The notes under the pieces were generated by a model. The model ran no database searches, was not told the origin of the DNA, and worked only from the letters and a program-made list of their open reading frames with translations. Shown piece after piece: positions 36,801-43,502 of a stretch of DNA of 64,000 bases. The position numbers were made by a program, and so were the translations under genes. Each line of letters starts with the position of its first letter. The stretch's first letter is position 1. The stretch is from Emticicia aquatilis (GTDB lineage: Bacteria; Bacteroidota; Bacteroidia; Cytophagales; Spirosomataceae): the NCBI RefSeq assembly GCF_014644295.1, contig NZ_BMKK01000001.1, positions 682,001 to 746,000 on the forward strand. Direction: 5' to 3'.

Positions 36801-36844
36801 GGATTGAAGGAAAAGAAATTGATGAATCAGATATACCAGTTTAA
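33812..36844 (+). CDS. Large phage primase/helicase-like replication protein
   Basis: A 1010-residue protein and the only large early gene. The N-terminus (about 15-105) resembles the CHC2/primase N-terminal region without zinc cysteines: DDDSTASAGVFKHKEKGWW, KDFGGGG. A TOPRIM-like segment follows (about 279-400), with EIILCSGGSDALNVAALG resembling the TOPRIM Glu motif. The C-terminal half holds a P-loop-like GRAGKG at 714-719 followed by IEDWGEFQ (possible Walker B), as in SF3/D5-type helicases. It probably primes and unwinds phage DNA. The helicase half is diverged and the P-loop ends GKG rather than GKS/T, so ATPase activity is less certain. Confidence 0.7.
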   Translation: MEYEITLDDILKQDGGQQYLESVYPDIYKCFQNPNHKISIRDDDSTASAGVFKHKEKGWWMLKDFGGGGDNKAKTALQVCMDVNGLSYGAAFKVLAEFYGISIKYTQASATYNHRPARSDEQPKQVTITKYKEFTKAEILTILSPKAWEGIEFGGMNNKDDDKIRFDLAMQLFKYYHIKSVETYEQVSEDGKKVNIFSSNPEFPIFAFDEGDFQKIYKPKDEKQYRFLYAGKKPENFIHGLAQHKQFISGNVKQNEEAYNAAVESGQKVVKDKLEEKFREIILCSGGSDALNVAALGYKVIWLNSETAKIDKEQFKSINSICTNFYNLPDIDMTGKESAKSLAFCYLDIRTIWLPATLAQQTDIRGNACKDVRDFLKNNDKKAFKKLVETALPFKFWDEQPAYDKEGNRKIKFGRPQMTYELNHVCTYNFLQMNGFYRYPTDKTKEGYVFIKIDGNKVTKVDSNIIKNFIHNFLKERQLPEDLRNMMYRSPQLSETSLSNLEDFEPNFKHFGRDFQYIFFDNKIWKVTGDAIEVVKTPDVYVWDFKIIKIETTDKNNRLVVHKPKILEDMFKISGNMKEGWDIEMQETNSDFVKFLTNTCRIHWRTELEERMNFWQLTEKQRNEYKVTHDLSEEQVKKLMSFQSKEKQDKYNEQYQFRLDGSLLTAEEIKEQKLAFINRIFSIGYMLHRYKDLAKPWALFLMDYRISEEGASNGRAGKGILAKAFYKMLWHTWKDGRKQDMFDYEHIWEPIEKWVTDLIHIEDWGEFQPFPRLYGPLTSSLIANPKGKTMITYKYEEYGKFLIDTNFSDRYMDGSSKGRKLHGVFSDYYHEDLEYYGEVRTPLTELKRRIFDDWDGEQWNLFYNFMAQCLKFYLSVAQSDVKIDPPFSNIQKRNSLALMGENFRQWADNYFAGKLNDLVGRTDAYEDCRNAINAKQFTPQGFWKKIQAWAEFNEYKFNPEHVSGWKKESEHAKYGTIKKMIPNPNQEGKYTQKEFIWIEGKEIDESDIPV

Positions 36845-36855
36845 AATGACTCATT

Positions 36856-37143
36856 ATGAAACCACCTGTAAGACCTACATTCCCGATGTTTTTTCAAAGC
36901 CCAAATGGGTATGATTTCTGGAAGATAGAAAGCCCAGAGTTCGGGCATTTTATCAGGAATCTAAAGCGTGTAAACAACGGATATTGCTTTCAATCGAGCG
37001 ATGTACGTGAAGGCGAAATCTCACTCATTTTAAAAGACGAAAAAATGATTGTGATAACTGAAACTCAATACCTTGAAGCTGTCAAAGAGCAAACAAGGAG
37101 AAATAGCGTAATACTTCTAAAAATTAGCGAAAAACTTGTATAA
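36856..37143 (+). CDS. Hypothetical phage protein
   Basis: 95 residues starting MKPPVRPTFPMFFQS, 12 bases after the primase. It has a mixed alpha/beta pattern with a basic centre (RNLKRVNNGYCF). No motif recognised; part of the early operon. Confidence 0.5.
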   Translation: MKPPVRPTFPMFFQSPNGYDFWKIESPEFGHFIRNLKRVNNGYCFQSSDVREGEISLILKDEKMIVITETQYLEAVKEQTRRNSVILLKISEKLV

Positions 37144-37145
37144 AG

Positions 37146-37343
37146 ATGAAAAAGAACCCAAACCACAGTACCTACCTATTTGAATACACTTGGGGCGACC
37201 GAAGTGGTAAAAGAAAAGCAACTGCTTTTAATGGTCCTAAAGCCCAACAAATGATTGAGAATGTCTTAGTCAATAAGTACGGCGATGTAGCAATAGCTTC
37301 ATTCAAGCTAATTCGTAAGATAGAACCCTTAGTTCGAGAGTAA
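37146..37343 (+). CDS. Hypothetical phage protein
   Basis: 65 residues, strongly basic (KKNPNHSTYLFEYTWGDRSGKRKA), starting two bases after the previous stop. Possibly nucleic-acid-binding; no family recognised. Confidence 0.5.
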   Translation: MKKNPNHSTYLFEYTWGDRSGKRKATAFNGPKAQQMIENVLVNKYGDVAIASFKLIRKIEPLVRE

Positions 37344-37388
37344 ATATTTTTTAACATAAACAAACGTGGCGACGTAACGCATAAGCAA

Positions 37389-37604
37389 ATGTTACAGACA
37401 ACATTATCCCCTACTATTGTCCGTCAGATTTCTGATATAGTAAATAGCCCTGAGTTTGGCAAAGACCAAATGGAGGCATACGGTGGCAACAAAGCAGCCA
37501 TTCGCCGAACACGTGTGCAGCTCTCTAAGATTGCAAAGCTCTGTAAGGAAGGCAGAGAAGAATTAACAACAGTCAAGAAGAATTTAGATGTTACTAAGGA
37601 GTGA
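37389..37604 (+). CDS. Histone H1-like (Hc1-type) phage protein
   Basis: 71 residues. The core GGNKAAIRRTRVQLSKIAKL and the following KEGREELTTVKKN parallel the host Hc1 at 7173-7355 (GNNAAGTRVRAGMATLAKW, RAEVQAKKN). It has a longer N-terminus and lacks the Lys-rich tail. It probably binds DNA; it could mimic or compete with the host protein, or compact phage DNA. It closes the early operon. Confidence 0.68.
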   Translation: MLQTTLSPTIVRQISDIVNSPEFGKDQMEAYGGNKAAIRRTRVQLSKIAKLCKEGREELTTVKKNLDVTKE

Positions 37605-37684
37605 CTCGAAGCGTCGAACCGTTGTGGCATGGAGGAGCATTTCATTATTATGACTTGCTTCAACATCGATTGTAGATGTAAAAA

Positions 37685-37709
37685 AGAGCAGGGATTACGG
37701 CCCTGCTCT
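37685..37709. terminator. Hairpin AGAGCAGGG/CCCTGCTCT
   Basis: A 9-bp perfect stem with a 7-base loop. Only the minus strand has a T run after it, so it looks like a terminator for leftward transcription although no leftward gene lies to its right; on the plus strand it could still act as an mRNA end or processing structure. Confidence 0.55.
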
Positions 37710-37752
37710 AAAACCTAAAAATAGATTTTTAACTTAAAACGATACAAATGTA

Positions 37753-37989
37753 ATGGAAAATGAGCGAAATTTAATTACTCCACGCCAGGCGTTGAAAAAT
37801 GAGTGCGATAAATTATTAGCTTCAATAGATAAGTTTATGACTAAAGCTCAGGCAATGGGATACAGGGTTGATATTGATGCAAGATTATACCTTGACCATA
37901 AGTCAATTAGAGCAGAATTATATAAGCCATTGGTTGAAATTGAAGGAATTAAATGGTTTGATAAAAAGGAGGTGAGCGATGGCGAATAG
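37753..37989 (+). CDS. Hypothetical phage protein, first of the SD-coupled cluster
   Basis: 78 residues, helical (LITPRQALKNECDKLLASIDKFMTKAQ fragment pattern). Its 3-prime end encodes the Shine-Dalgarno site of the next gene, giving the C-terminal residues KKEVSDGE. No motif recognised. It has no Shine-Dalgarno of its own. Confidence 0.6.
   Translation: MENERNLITPRQALKNECDKLLASIDKFMTKAQAMGYRVDIDARLYLDHKSIRAELYKPLVEIEGIKWFDKKEVSDGE
37966..37974 (+). promoter_or_regulatory. Perfect Shine-Dalgarno site
   Basis: AAGGAGGTG; AGGAGG ends six bases before ATG 37979. Nine-base complement to the 16S rRNA 3-prime end. Confidence 0.85.
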
Positions 37990-38293
37990 ATATTTTTTTA
38001 AAATCACGAACGAGAACAAAACGAATAATAAGCTTGAAGAAGCCGTTTTGGAGTTTATTAAAGAAAATGATAGGCAGATTGTTCACCAAACTTGGGTTGA
38101 TAAGTTCAAAGATGCTCTTGATGAAGTTATAGACCTCATTTCTTCAAAATACCCAAGATGCAAACCTTCTTGTGTTGACTTTAAATGGTCATCGTCGATA
38201 AAAGATGATGAATTGCTTTACATCGGCGATTTTCTAACTGTTAGGTTCTATTTAATTGCGGGGTCAAGAAAGGAGGTGGGTGATGAAGAGTAG
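37979..38293 (+). CDS. Hypothetical phage protein
   Basis: 104 residues; mixed charged, with YPRCKPSCVDFKW in the middle and a hydrophobic strand near the end (LTVRFYLIAG). It overlaps the gene before it by 11 bases and the ASCH gene after it by 11 bases. The C-terminus GSRKEVGDEE is coded by the next Shine-Dalgarno site. No family recognised. Confidence 0.6.
   Translation: MANRYFFKITNENKTNNKLEEAVLEFIKENDRQIVHQTWVDKFKDALDEVIDLISSKYPRCKPSCVDFKWSSSIKDDELLYIGDFLTVRFYLIAGSRKEVGDEE
38270..38278 (+). promoter_or_regulatory. Perfect Shine-Dalgarno site, fixes the ASCH start
   Basis: AAGGAGGTG; AGGAGG ends six bases before ATG 38283, which decides that start over the earlier in-frame ATG at 38256. 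Confidence 0.85.
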
Positions 38294-38972
38294 CCCTATT
38301 TTATTTAAGACCGAAATGGTTAAAGCCATTTTAGGGGGTACGAAGACAATGACGAGACGAGTTGTAAAATTACCTTCATGGAGTACAATGGATTTTAATG
38401 ATTTGAACATTTCAGAAGAATACATTGCTGTAATTGCTCATGAAACAGGTTGTGAAGTAGAATTAGAAAGTCCTTATGGTAAAGTTGGTGATGAGCTGTG
38501 GGTTAGAGAAACCTTTTTCAAAAACGGAAATGAATATATCTTTCTTGCCGATGGAACTTGTTGCGAGCAATTTGAGCAATGTGAGTGTAGTGAAGTTGGT
38601 AAACCAAAATGGAAACCATCAATTTTTATGCCTCGTGAAGCTTCACGAATAACGCTTGAGATAACTAATATTAAAGTTGAGAAACTGCAAGATATTTCTG
38701 AACAAGATGCGAAAAATGAAGGTATTGAAACTAAGACTTATGGAGACCATCCACATTTTTGTACTATTGATTATTTAGGTGCTCAAATTTACAGCAAATC
38801 TAAGCATAAGCATATCAGAGGCTTTAAGCCCGGATTTTGTGCTGATACTGGAAGACAATTCAGAGATTCTTTCAGAACGCTATGGAGTTCAATAAATGGC
38901 ACTTCCTCTTGGGATAACAACCCCTATGTTTGGGTCGTCGAGTTCAAGAAAAAGGAGGTGTCCAGTGAGTAA
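38283..38972 (+). CDS. ASCH-related phage protein
   Basis: 229 residues. The N-terminus SSPILFKTEMVKAILGGTKTMTRRVVK (read as ILFKTEMVKAIL then TRRVV) and the later GDELWVRETF, PSIFMPREASRITLEI and VEKLQDISEQDAKNEGI segments are the recognisable pattern of ASCH-superfamily phage proteins. The ASCH fold is related to PUA and binds RNA or modified nucleotides. The role in phage is unknown. Start chosen by the Shine-Dalgarno site; the C-terminus ends KKKEVSSE. Confidence 0.72.
   Translation: MKSSPILFKTEMVKAILGGTKTMTRRVVKLPSWSTMDFNDLNISEEYIAVIAHETGCEVELESPYGKVGDELWVRETFFKNGNEYIFLADGTCCEQFEQCECSEVGKPKWKPSIFMPREASRITLEITNIKVEKLQDISEQDAKNEGIETKTYGDHPHFCTIDYLGAQIYSKSKHKHIRGFKPGFCADTGRQFRDSFRTLWSSINGTSSWDNNPYVWVVEFKKKEVSSE
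38952..38960 (+). promoter_or_regulatory. Perfect Shine-Dalgarno site, fixes a GTG start
   Basis: AAGGAGGTG; AGGAGG ends six bases before GTG 38965. Confidence 0.82.
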
Positions 38973-39153
38973 ATTTGATGATTTTATGGCCATCTACCAA
39001 GACATTGATTTGATAGATATCCAAAGCTCTATTTTTGAGGTATTGAGCGAAATGGGAATCCCTGCTGATAGCGATGATACTGATGGCATCGTAACTGGTT
39101 TGTTTGCTCGTGGTTATGTAGTGGTGCCAGTAAAGGAGGTGCGTAATGGCTGA
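38965..39153 (+). CDS. Small acidic phage protein
   Basis: 62 residues from a GTG start (MSKFDDFMAIYQDIDLID), overlapping the ASCH gene by eight bases. Acidic (SDDTDG), helical, ends PVKEVRNG where the next Shine-Dalgarno is encoded. No motif recognised; an acidic small protein could be a DNA mimic, but nothing further supports that. Confidence 0.58.
   Translation: MSKFDDFMAIYQDIDLIDIQSSIFEVLSEMGIPADSDDTDGIVTGLFARGYVVVPVKEVRNG
39133..39141 (+). promoter_or_regulatory. Perfect Shine-Dalgarno site
   Basis: AAGGAGGTG; AGGAGG ends six bases before ATG 39146. Confidence 0.85.
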
Positions 39154-39478
39154 AATGACAATTTACACACGTACTACTTTAATTGAGGCCATCGAGGCAG
39201 CTCTCAAAAGTAGAAAGCCCGAAGATATTTATGCGATACAACATTCACTTAAAATCAAGTGCAATCAGCACCAAATGTCTTGGCTCACCTTTTTAGTTGA
39301 TGAAGCTCTGCCAGCCATCAACATGAATGCAAAACAACCGCTTACTTTTTTCGTAGAATCAGCATCACTTTCTTGTCCTTATTGTGATGGTCGAGAATTT
39401 AAAAATATAATGGGCTTGAAAGCTCACCTTGGGAAGAAGCACCGTGACAAGAAAGCGAGCTGGAGGATAAAGACATAA
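39146..39478 (+). CDS. Phage protein with C2H2-type zinc finger
   Basis: 110 residues. Helical N-terminal two-thirds; the C-terminus has CPYCDGREFKNIMGLKAHLG then KKH, a C-x2-C-x12-H-x4-H zinc finger (about 77-100). It probably binds DNA or RNA and is a candidate regulator of the late genes because it is the last gene before the late region. It overlaps the preceding gene by eight bases and is followed by a terminator. Confidence 0.65.
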   Translation: MAEMTIYTRTTLIEAIEAALKSRKPEDIYAIQHSLKIKCNQHQMSWLTFLVDEALPAINMNAKQPLTFFVESASLSCPYCDGREFKNIMGLKAHLGKKHRDKKASWRIKT

Positions 39479-39520
39479 CAGCCACCGCTGTATTTGTTGT
39501 TTAGGGTTAGTGAATATCAG

Positions 39521-39552
39521 AAACACCGTTAGCATTGCTGGCGGTGTTTTTA
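39521..39552 (+). terminator. Terminator after the SD-coupled cluster
   Basis: AAACACCG pairs with CGGTGTTT, loop TTAGCATTGCTGG, then TTTA. Confidence 0.75.
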
Positions 39553-40146
39553 TGTATATATATAATACAAAAATAGTTGTCAAACTAATATTTGCGAATA
39601 TTTAACTTTTTTACGGTTTGCCACTTCCCTTTTACCCAACAACAACAAACAAGCGAATTTTTATATTATTCATATTAGTATTTAATTGTAGGTTATAATA
39701 GTCTGAAATTCAACGAGTTAGATTTTAATATAAACCTATATAGTTTTGTATTTTTTAATATTAATAATATAAAAGTTTAATATTAGATAATTCACTAAGT
39801 ATGGCCTAAAATACTCCTAATATAAAAAAATCGGCTGTTTTGCCGATTCTAATATAAACTCATTTGAAAGTACCTGATTTATAAGCATCTAATTATCAGT
39901 TAGTTATATTCTAAAATATCAATAATATTAAAAATATAAAAATATAGTAAAAACAGAACTCAGACCGTTGAAAGAAAAACCGTGTGATTGGTCGAATCGA
40001 AGCAAAGTAATGTAGATGATTGTTGGAAAAGTGCAAAAAACAGGCTATTTTTATAAAAATTAACCACCGCTGGTAACGGTGGTCAATTGGTTGGCATCAG
40101 GAGCGGTATGTTTTGGAACTGTAAATATACTAAATCTTGCTCTGCA
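39553..40146. other. AT-rich non-coding tract between early and late regions
   Basis: About 590 bases with no credible ORF and many TAATAT words. It contains a hairpin AATCGGC/GCCGATT (39829-39848) flanked exactly by direct repeats CTAATATAAA (39817-39826 and 39849-39858), and the hairpin ACCACCG/CGGTGGT (40063-40083). It is a candidate replication origin or control region; no iterons matching the primase gene were found. Confidence 0.45.
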
Positions 40147-40662
40147 ATGAAAAATAGAACATTAGAAATCCCTGTTCCTCCTGTTGTCAAGGCTTATTTT
40201 TCTCATAAATCTAATCTTGGCACCGATGCCGTGATTGAAAAACGCCACTGGCTCGGTCGCCACATTTGTTCAGTTGTAAGCTATCATCCGTTAGACAAAG
40301 CAGATTTACCAGTCGAGTACACCGAGAAAGGTTTAGAAAAACTAACAATGCTTAGTGTGTCTGTTTCATTCCCTCTAAAAATCAATCAACTTACTATGCA
40401 CCATTATTGCCAATTAGGCTACGTATTGGAGTCGGTTTTTGAGTTGGCAGTAATCAATTATTGTAAAGGTCGATTTGCTTTCAGCCTTAATTATACTGCT
40501 GCCATTGATGACTTTTTTCGCAGGTATGAATTAGATAAGGTTGATTATGACAAAGACAATTATCGTCGCTTTGTCAATAAGAAATACGGACCAATTATTG
40601 AACAAGAATATAAAGAAGCATTGAAAAACCGTGATAGTTTGCTTGAGAAAGTAAAAAAATAA
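40147..40662 (+). CDS. Hypothetical phage protein, possible late regulator
   Basis: The frame opens at a TTG (40087) but ATG 40147 (MKNRTLEIPVPPVVKAYF) is preferred, 171 residues. Contains HWLGRHICSVVSYHP, an alternating beta region, and a helical basic C-terminus (YRRFVNKKYG, EALKNRDSLLEKVKK). No HTH recognised. It is transcribed just upstream of the iteron cluster and first late promoter, where phages often place the late activator, so this role is proposed from position alone. Confidence 0.5.
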   Translation: MKNRTLEIPVPPVVKAYFSHKSNLGTDAVIEKRHWLGRHICSVVSYHPLDKADLPVEYTEKGLEKLTMLSVSVSFPLKINQLTMHHYCQLGYVLESVFELAVINYCKGRFAFSLNYTAAIDDFFRRYELDKVDYDKDNYRRFVNKKYGPIIEQEYKEALKNRDSLLEKVKK

Positions 40663-40671
40663 GCCAAAAAC

Positions 40672-40751
40672 TTTGTTCCGATTTCTACAAATTTTGTTCC
40701 TAAATCGGGGAATTTTGTTCCTCTGTTTTTGACACCTCCCATCTTCGTTCC
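40672..40751. repeat. Iteron-like TTTGTTCC repeats
   Basis: TTTGTTCC at 40672-40679, 40693-40700 and 40714-40721, exactly 21 bases apart, plus the variant TTCGTTCC at 40744-40751, which overlaps the first late promoter. On the other strand the unit reads GGAACAAAATTT. Two-helical-turn spacing suggests binding of a multimeric protein on one DNA face. Confidence 0.65.
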
Positions 40752-40782
40752 TGTTATCTGAGAAGCCCATATTTTATTTTTG
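40750..40782 (+). promoter_or_regulatory. Phage late promoter E
   Basis: CCTGT (40750), 20 bases, TATTTTTG (40775-40782), ATG at 40786. Same layout as sites at 43546, 49607, 54725 and 57062. Confidence 0.6.
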
Positions 40783-40785
40783 GGC

Positions 40786-41607
40786 ATGCTTGATGACCTA
40801 TTCAATTCTGGTGGAATCTATCGGCTTGTAGTTGTTTCTGATGATGGCTTTGAAACAGAGCCATTTTTAGGCGTTTGGGCAGATGCAAGTATTAAGGATG
40901 GAGCTGTCATGTGCGAATTTTTATTTGCACACGGCACTTGCTCGCTTTCCATCAAAGACCGACTCAATGAAAATGGCATTTTATGCGTAAGCCAAATCAT
41001 ACTTGACTTAGCTAAAATTACCGTAGAGCTTCAAAGATGGCTCTATCTTCATGCTGAACGCCGTTGGGTTTGTTTTGCCGAAGACTTCAACGGCTACACT
41101 CATATTATTGGCGAGCCACATACAGGCTGTCGATTATCTACCAATCAAGTTACTGGAGAAAGAAGCTCCAGTAAAAACCTTACGACAATAACCTTAGAAG
41201 TAAGTTCGATTTACCGCCCAATAATTACGACCATGAATTTTGTTGATTTGACTTCAAACCGATTAAAAATAGACCTTCGACGCTATGCAGAAAGAGATTT
41301 CTATGCTTATGAAGGTGATACCATTAATGAGGTTTTGACCTTCCGTGATGCAAACAGCAACATTGAAAACCTGACAGGTAATAGTTTCAAAATGCAAGTT
41401 CGTGATTTCACAGGTGCTGTAATTACGAGCTTCGTGATGGGTAATGGTTTTGTTTTACAGAACAACAATACAGAACTATTGATGTTCAAGTCTGACATAA
41501 TTGCATCAGGCGAATATGACTATGATTTACAACGAACCTACCCTGATGGCACTATCGAAACACAACTAAAAGGCAGATTTATTATCGAAAAGCAAATAAC
41601 GATATGA
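40786..41607 (+). CDS. Phage baseplate/tail-like protein
   Basis: 273 residues from ATG 40786; an in-frame TTG six bases earlier is less likely. The C-terminal third (YEGDTINEVLTFRDANSN, GNSFKMQVRDFTG, SGEYDYDLQRTYPDG) matches the pattern of BppU-type baseplate N-terminal domains, a beta sandwich that attaches fibres. The N-terminal 150 residues contain beta-rich sequence typical of tail proteins. First gene of the late region; it overlaps the next gene by four bases. Confidence 0.55.
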   Translation: MLDDLFNSGGIYRLVVVSDDGFETEPFLGVWADASIKDGAVMCEFLFAHGTCSLSIKDRLNENGILCVSQIILDLAKITVELQRWLYLHAERRWVCFAEDFNGYTHIIGEPHTGCRLSTNQVTGERSSSKNLTTITLEVSSIYRPIITTMNFVDLTSNRLKIDLRRYAERDFYAYEGDTINEVLTFRDANSNIENLTGNSFKMQVRDFTGAVITSFVMGNGFVLQNNNTELLMFKSDIIASGEYDYDLQRTYPDGTIETQLKGRFIIEKQITI

Positions 41608-42173
41608 GTACAAGTAAAATAGAAATTGGCACTGGTAGAAATGCTGGAGCTCAGGGCTTTCAAGGCTGGTCGCCTGTGCTATCAACGGTTGCATACCTTA
41701 ATTCAATAGTATTAAAGGTAACCGACTGGATTGGTGGCTTTGGTGTTAAGCCTGATATTAATGTATATCTAACAAATGGCGGATATACTACTAATATTGC
41801 ACTTGCTACTAATGTTCGTGGCTCAGGAGCTGTCGAGCCTGGCGATAATGTATATGTTACTGGAAACTTTACGGTAAAAAACCATAGCTGCTATTTAGCC
41901 ACTGCGGGTTCTTATCAAATGCTTCTTCCTGCTATTACTCAAGTTTCAGGGCTTGATTTTAAACTTATTACTCAAGGTGCAAACCTTGTAACGCTTTACT
42001 TATCATCGGACCAAACAGTTTACAAACCATCTTCGAGAAGTATAGGAACCACATTTGAAGATATGAACTTCGTGGTAGGTGCTGCACCTGGCACCTCGTT
42101 CACATTTCCCAAAGGTTTCTTTGAGGTAAGATGCTTTTTCAATGGCACTTCTGTCGCAATTTATATTTTCTAA
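41604..42173 (+). CDS. Phage tail fibre/receptor-binding-like protein
   Basis: 189 residues. GAQGFQGWSPVLSTV followed by VTDWIGGFGVKPDINVYL matches a motif repeatedly found just after the collagen-like part of phage tail and baseplate fibres (WSPVL...DWxGGxGxKP). The remainder is beta-rich with a hydrophobic C-terminus (VRCFFNGTSVAIYIF). It probably forms the receptor-binding tip with the preceding protein. Confidence 0.58.
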   Translation: MSTSKIEIGTGRNAGAQGFQGWSPVLSTVAYLNSIVLKVTDWIGGFGVKPDINVYLTNGGYTTNIALATNVRGSGAVEPGDNVYVTGNFTVKNHSCYLATAGSYQMLLPAITQVSGLDFKLITQGANLVTLYLSSDQTVYKPSSRSIGTTFEDMNFVVGAAPGTSFTFPKGFFEVRCFFNGTSVAIYIF

Positions 42174-42192
42174 TCAACAAAATTCAAAACCA

Positions 42193-42798
42193 ATGAAACA
42201 ATTACGTTTAGGCTTTTTGCTCTTGTTTTGCTCTTGCACGCTCCATGCTCAGTCTGTTAGCATAGCAGCTACCGAAGGCGGTTCGGTAACATTTACGCCA
42301 TCTGGAGTTATCCGAACAGCTCCCAAAGTTGCACTAAAAGGTATTCAAGCAGTAGCTCCGAAACCCAAAGCAGTGGTGCAATATAATGATACGCTCAAGT
42401 TAAGCACCTATCCAGTGAATGATTTAGGGCTTGAAGAAGCAAGAATGGTAAGAAACTGTTTGGCTTCGGTTGTTTATGACGAAAACCCCAATTTAACCGA
42501 CTGGAAGGCGTTCAATGATACCAGAACTTTTATTTTAGCAAACAAAGACTTTAAAAGTTCTACTAAAAAGCTAAGTATTACTGTCAGCTCTGATAAACTT
42601 GATTGTATTCTATCATCAGCAGGCGGCGGCTATTGGATGGGTAGAAACGAAAAACAGATTCAGGAAGAATATGACCGAAGCATGAGAAGCATTAATATGC
42701 GAAAGAAAATCATTTCTCAAGCTGAAGATGTTGAATCAAAAAAGCGTGTATCGCCTGATAATTCGGTGGTACGTCGCTACAAAAATGATAACGACTAA
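42193..42798 (+). CDS. Secreted phage protein
   Basis: The ATG at 42193 starts a signal peptide (MKQLRLGFLLLFCSCTLHAQ) and is preferred over the earlier in-frame ATG; 201 residues. The mature part has a beta-rich start (VSIAATEGGSVTFTPSG) and a charged helical end. Not recognised. Export by a phage protein encoded among tail genes suggests modification of the host surface or lysogenic conversion. Confidence 0.55.
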   Translation: MKQLRLGFLLLFCSCTLHAQSVSIAATEGGSVTFTPSGVIRTAPKVALKGIQAVAPKPKAVVQYNDTLKLSTYPVNDLGLEEARMVRNCLASVVYDENPNLTDWKAFNDTRTFILANKDFKSSTKKLSITVSSDKLDCILSSAGGGYWMGRNEKQIQEEYDRSMRSINMRKKIISQAEDVESKKRVSPDNSVVRRYKNDND

Positions 42799-43307
42799 TG
42801 AGAAAGTTATTATTTTTCTTATGCTTTGTGCAACTGAGCTTTGCACAAAGCATTGAGTATCAGACGGAGATACTGACTCGACCAACCGCCGAACCCTGTA
42901 TGATTGTAAATGATGTCAGAGCGGCACAAAATATCATTGCCAATAACCGTTTAGATTATTTGATAATAGATAATCATGGCGATGTTAATGCCTTTTACTA
43001 TGCAAATGGCGAACTGAATGTATTACGGCCACATACTTCAGATGTTTTCCTTTCGGTTCGAGACGATTGGGGCAGAGTTATATCATACCCAAGTTTATTT
43101 TTCGATAAAGCCTCTTATGATAAGCCAATTACCTTTCGGATTGGCATTTGTAGCAATTGCCGAAATTCTACTATTGGGGTTCAATATGGTTTACTGAAAT
43201 GGAAGAAAAATGAAGCGGATAATACGAAAGCTCTCATCGCTGGACGATATATGGGTATTGCAAGGTTGCCAAACGGGGGGCTATTGTCAGATTATACTCG
43301 AAGGTAA
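42798..43307 (+). CDS. Secreted phage protein
   Basis: 169 residues with signal peptide (1-16, LSFAQ), sharing its first base with the previous stop. It contains HTSDVFLSVRDDWGRVISYPS and a CSNC pair. Its 3-prime end overlaps the LytTR gene by 98 bases in another frame. Function unknown. Confidence 0.5.
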   Translation: MRKLLFFLCFVQLSFAQSIEYQTEILTRPTAEPCMIVNDVRAAQNIIANNRLDYLIIDNHGDVNAFYYANGELNVLRPHTSDVFLSVRDDWGRVISYPSLFFDKASYDKPITFRIGICSNCRNSTIGVQYGLLKWKKNEADNTKALIAGRYMGIARLPNGGLLSDYTRR

Positions 43308-43500
43308 AAAAATTATTGTTGGCGGTTCAATCGCTGGCTTGAGTGAACATTTAGACGATAGGTTTCTTCGCATTAGTCGGACTGTTGCCGTAAATAAAAA
43401 TCATGTTGTGAGCTTTAGCGATAATTCTGTAACGCTAAAAAACGGCTCAGAATACACGATTTCACGGCGAAAACGAATTTTAGTGCATTGTAGCCTATAA
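43210..43500 (+). CDS. LytTR-type DNA-binding protein
   Basis: 96 residues, essentially one LytTR domain: DIWVLQGCQTGGYCQIILEG, a middle FLRISRTVAVNKNHVVSF and C-terminal VTLKNGSEYTISRRKR, matching the strand pattern and basic end of the family. LytTR proteins bind tandem promoter repeats. It lacks a receiver domain, so it probably acts as a constitutive or ligand-free regulator. It starts 98 bases before the end of the previous gene, an unusually long overlap, and is followed by a terminator and a late promoter. Confidence 0.75.
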   Translation: MKRIIRKLSSLDDIWVLQGCQTGGYCQIILEGKKIIVGGSIAGLSEHLDDRFLRISRTVAVNKNHVVSFSDNSVTLKNGSEYTISRRKRILVHCSL

Positions 43501-43502
43501 TT

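Noticed and set aside
40531-40805. Minus-strand ORFs with repeated GTKF residues
   Set aside because: The repeats are the translated iterons on the other strand; the ORFs overlap real plus-strand genes and have no context.
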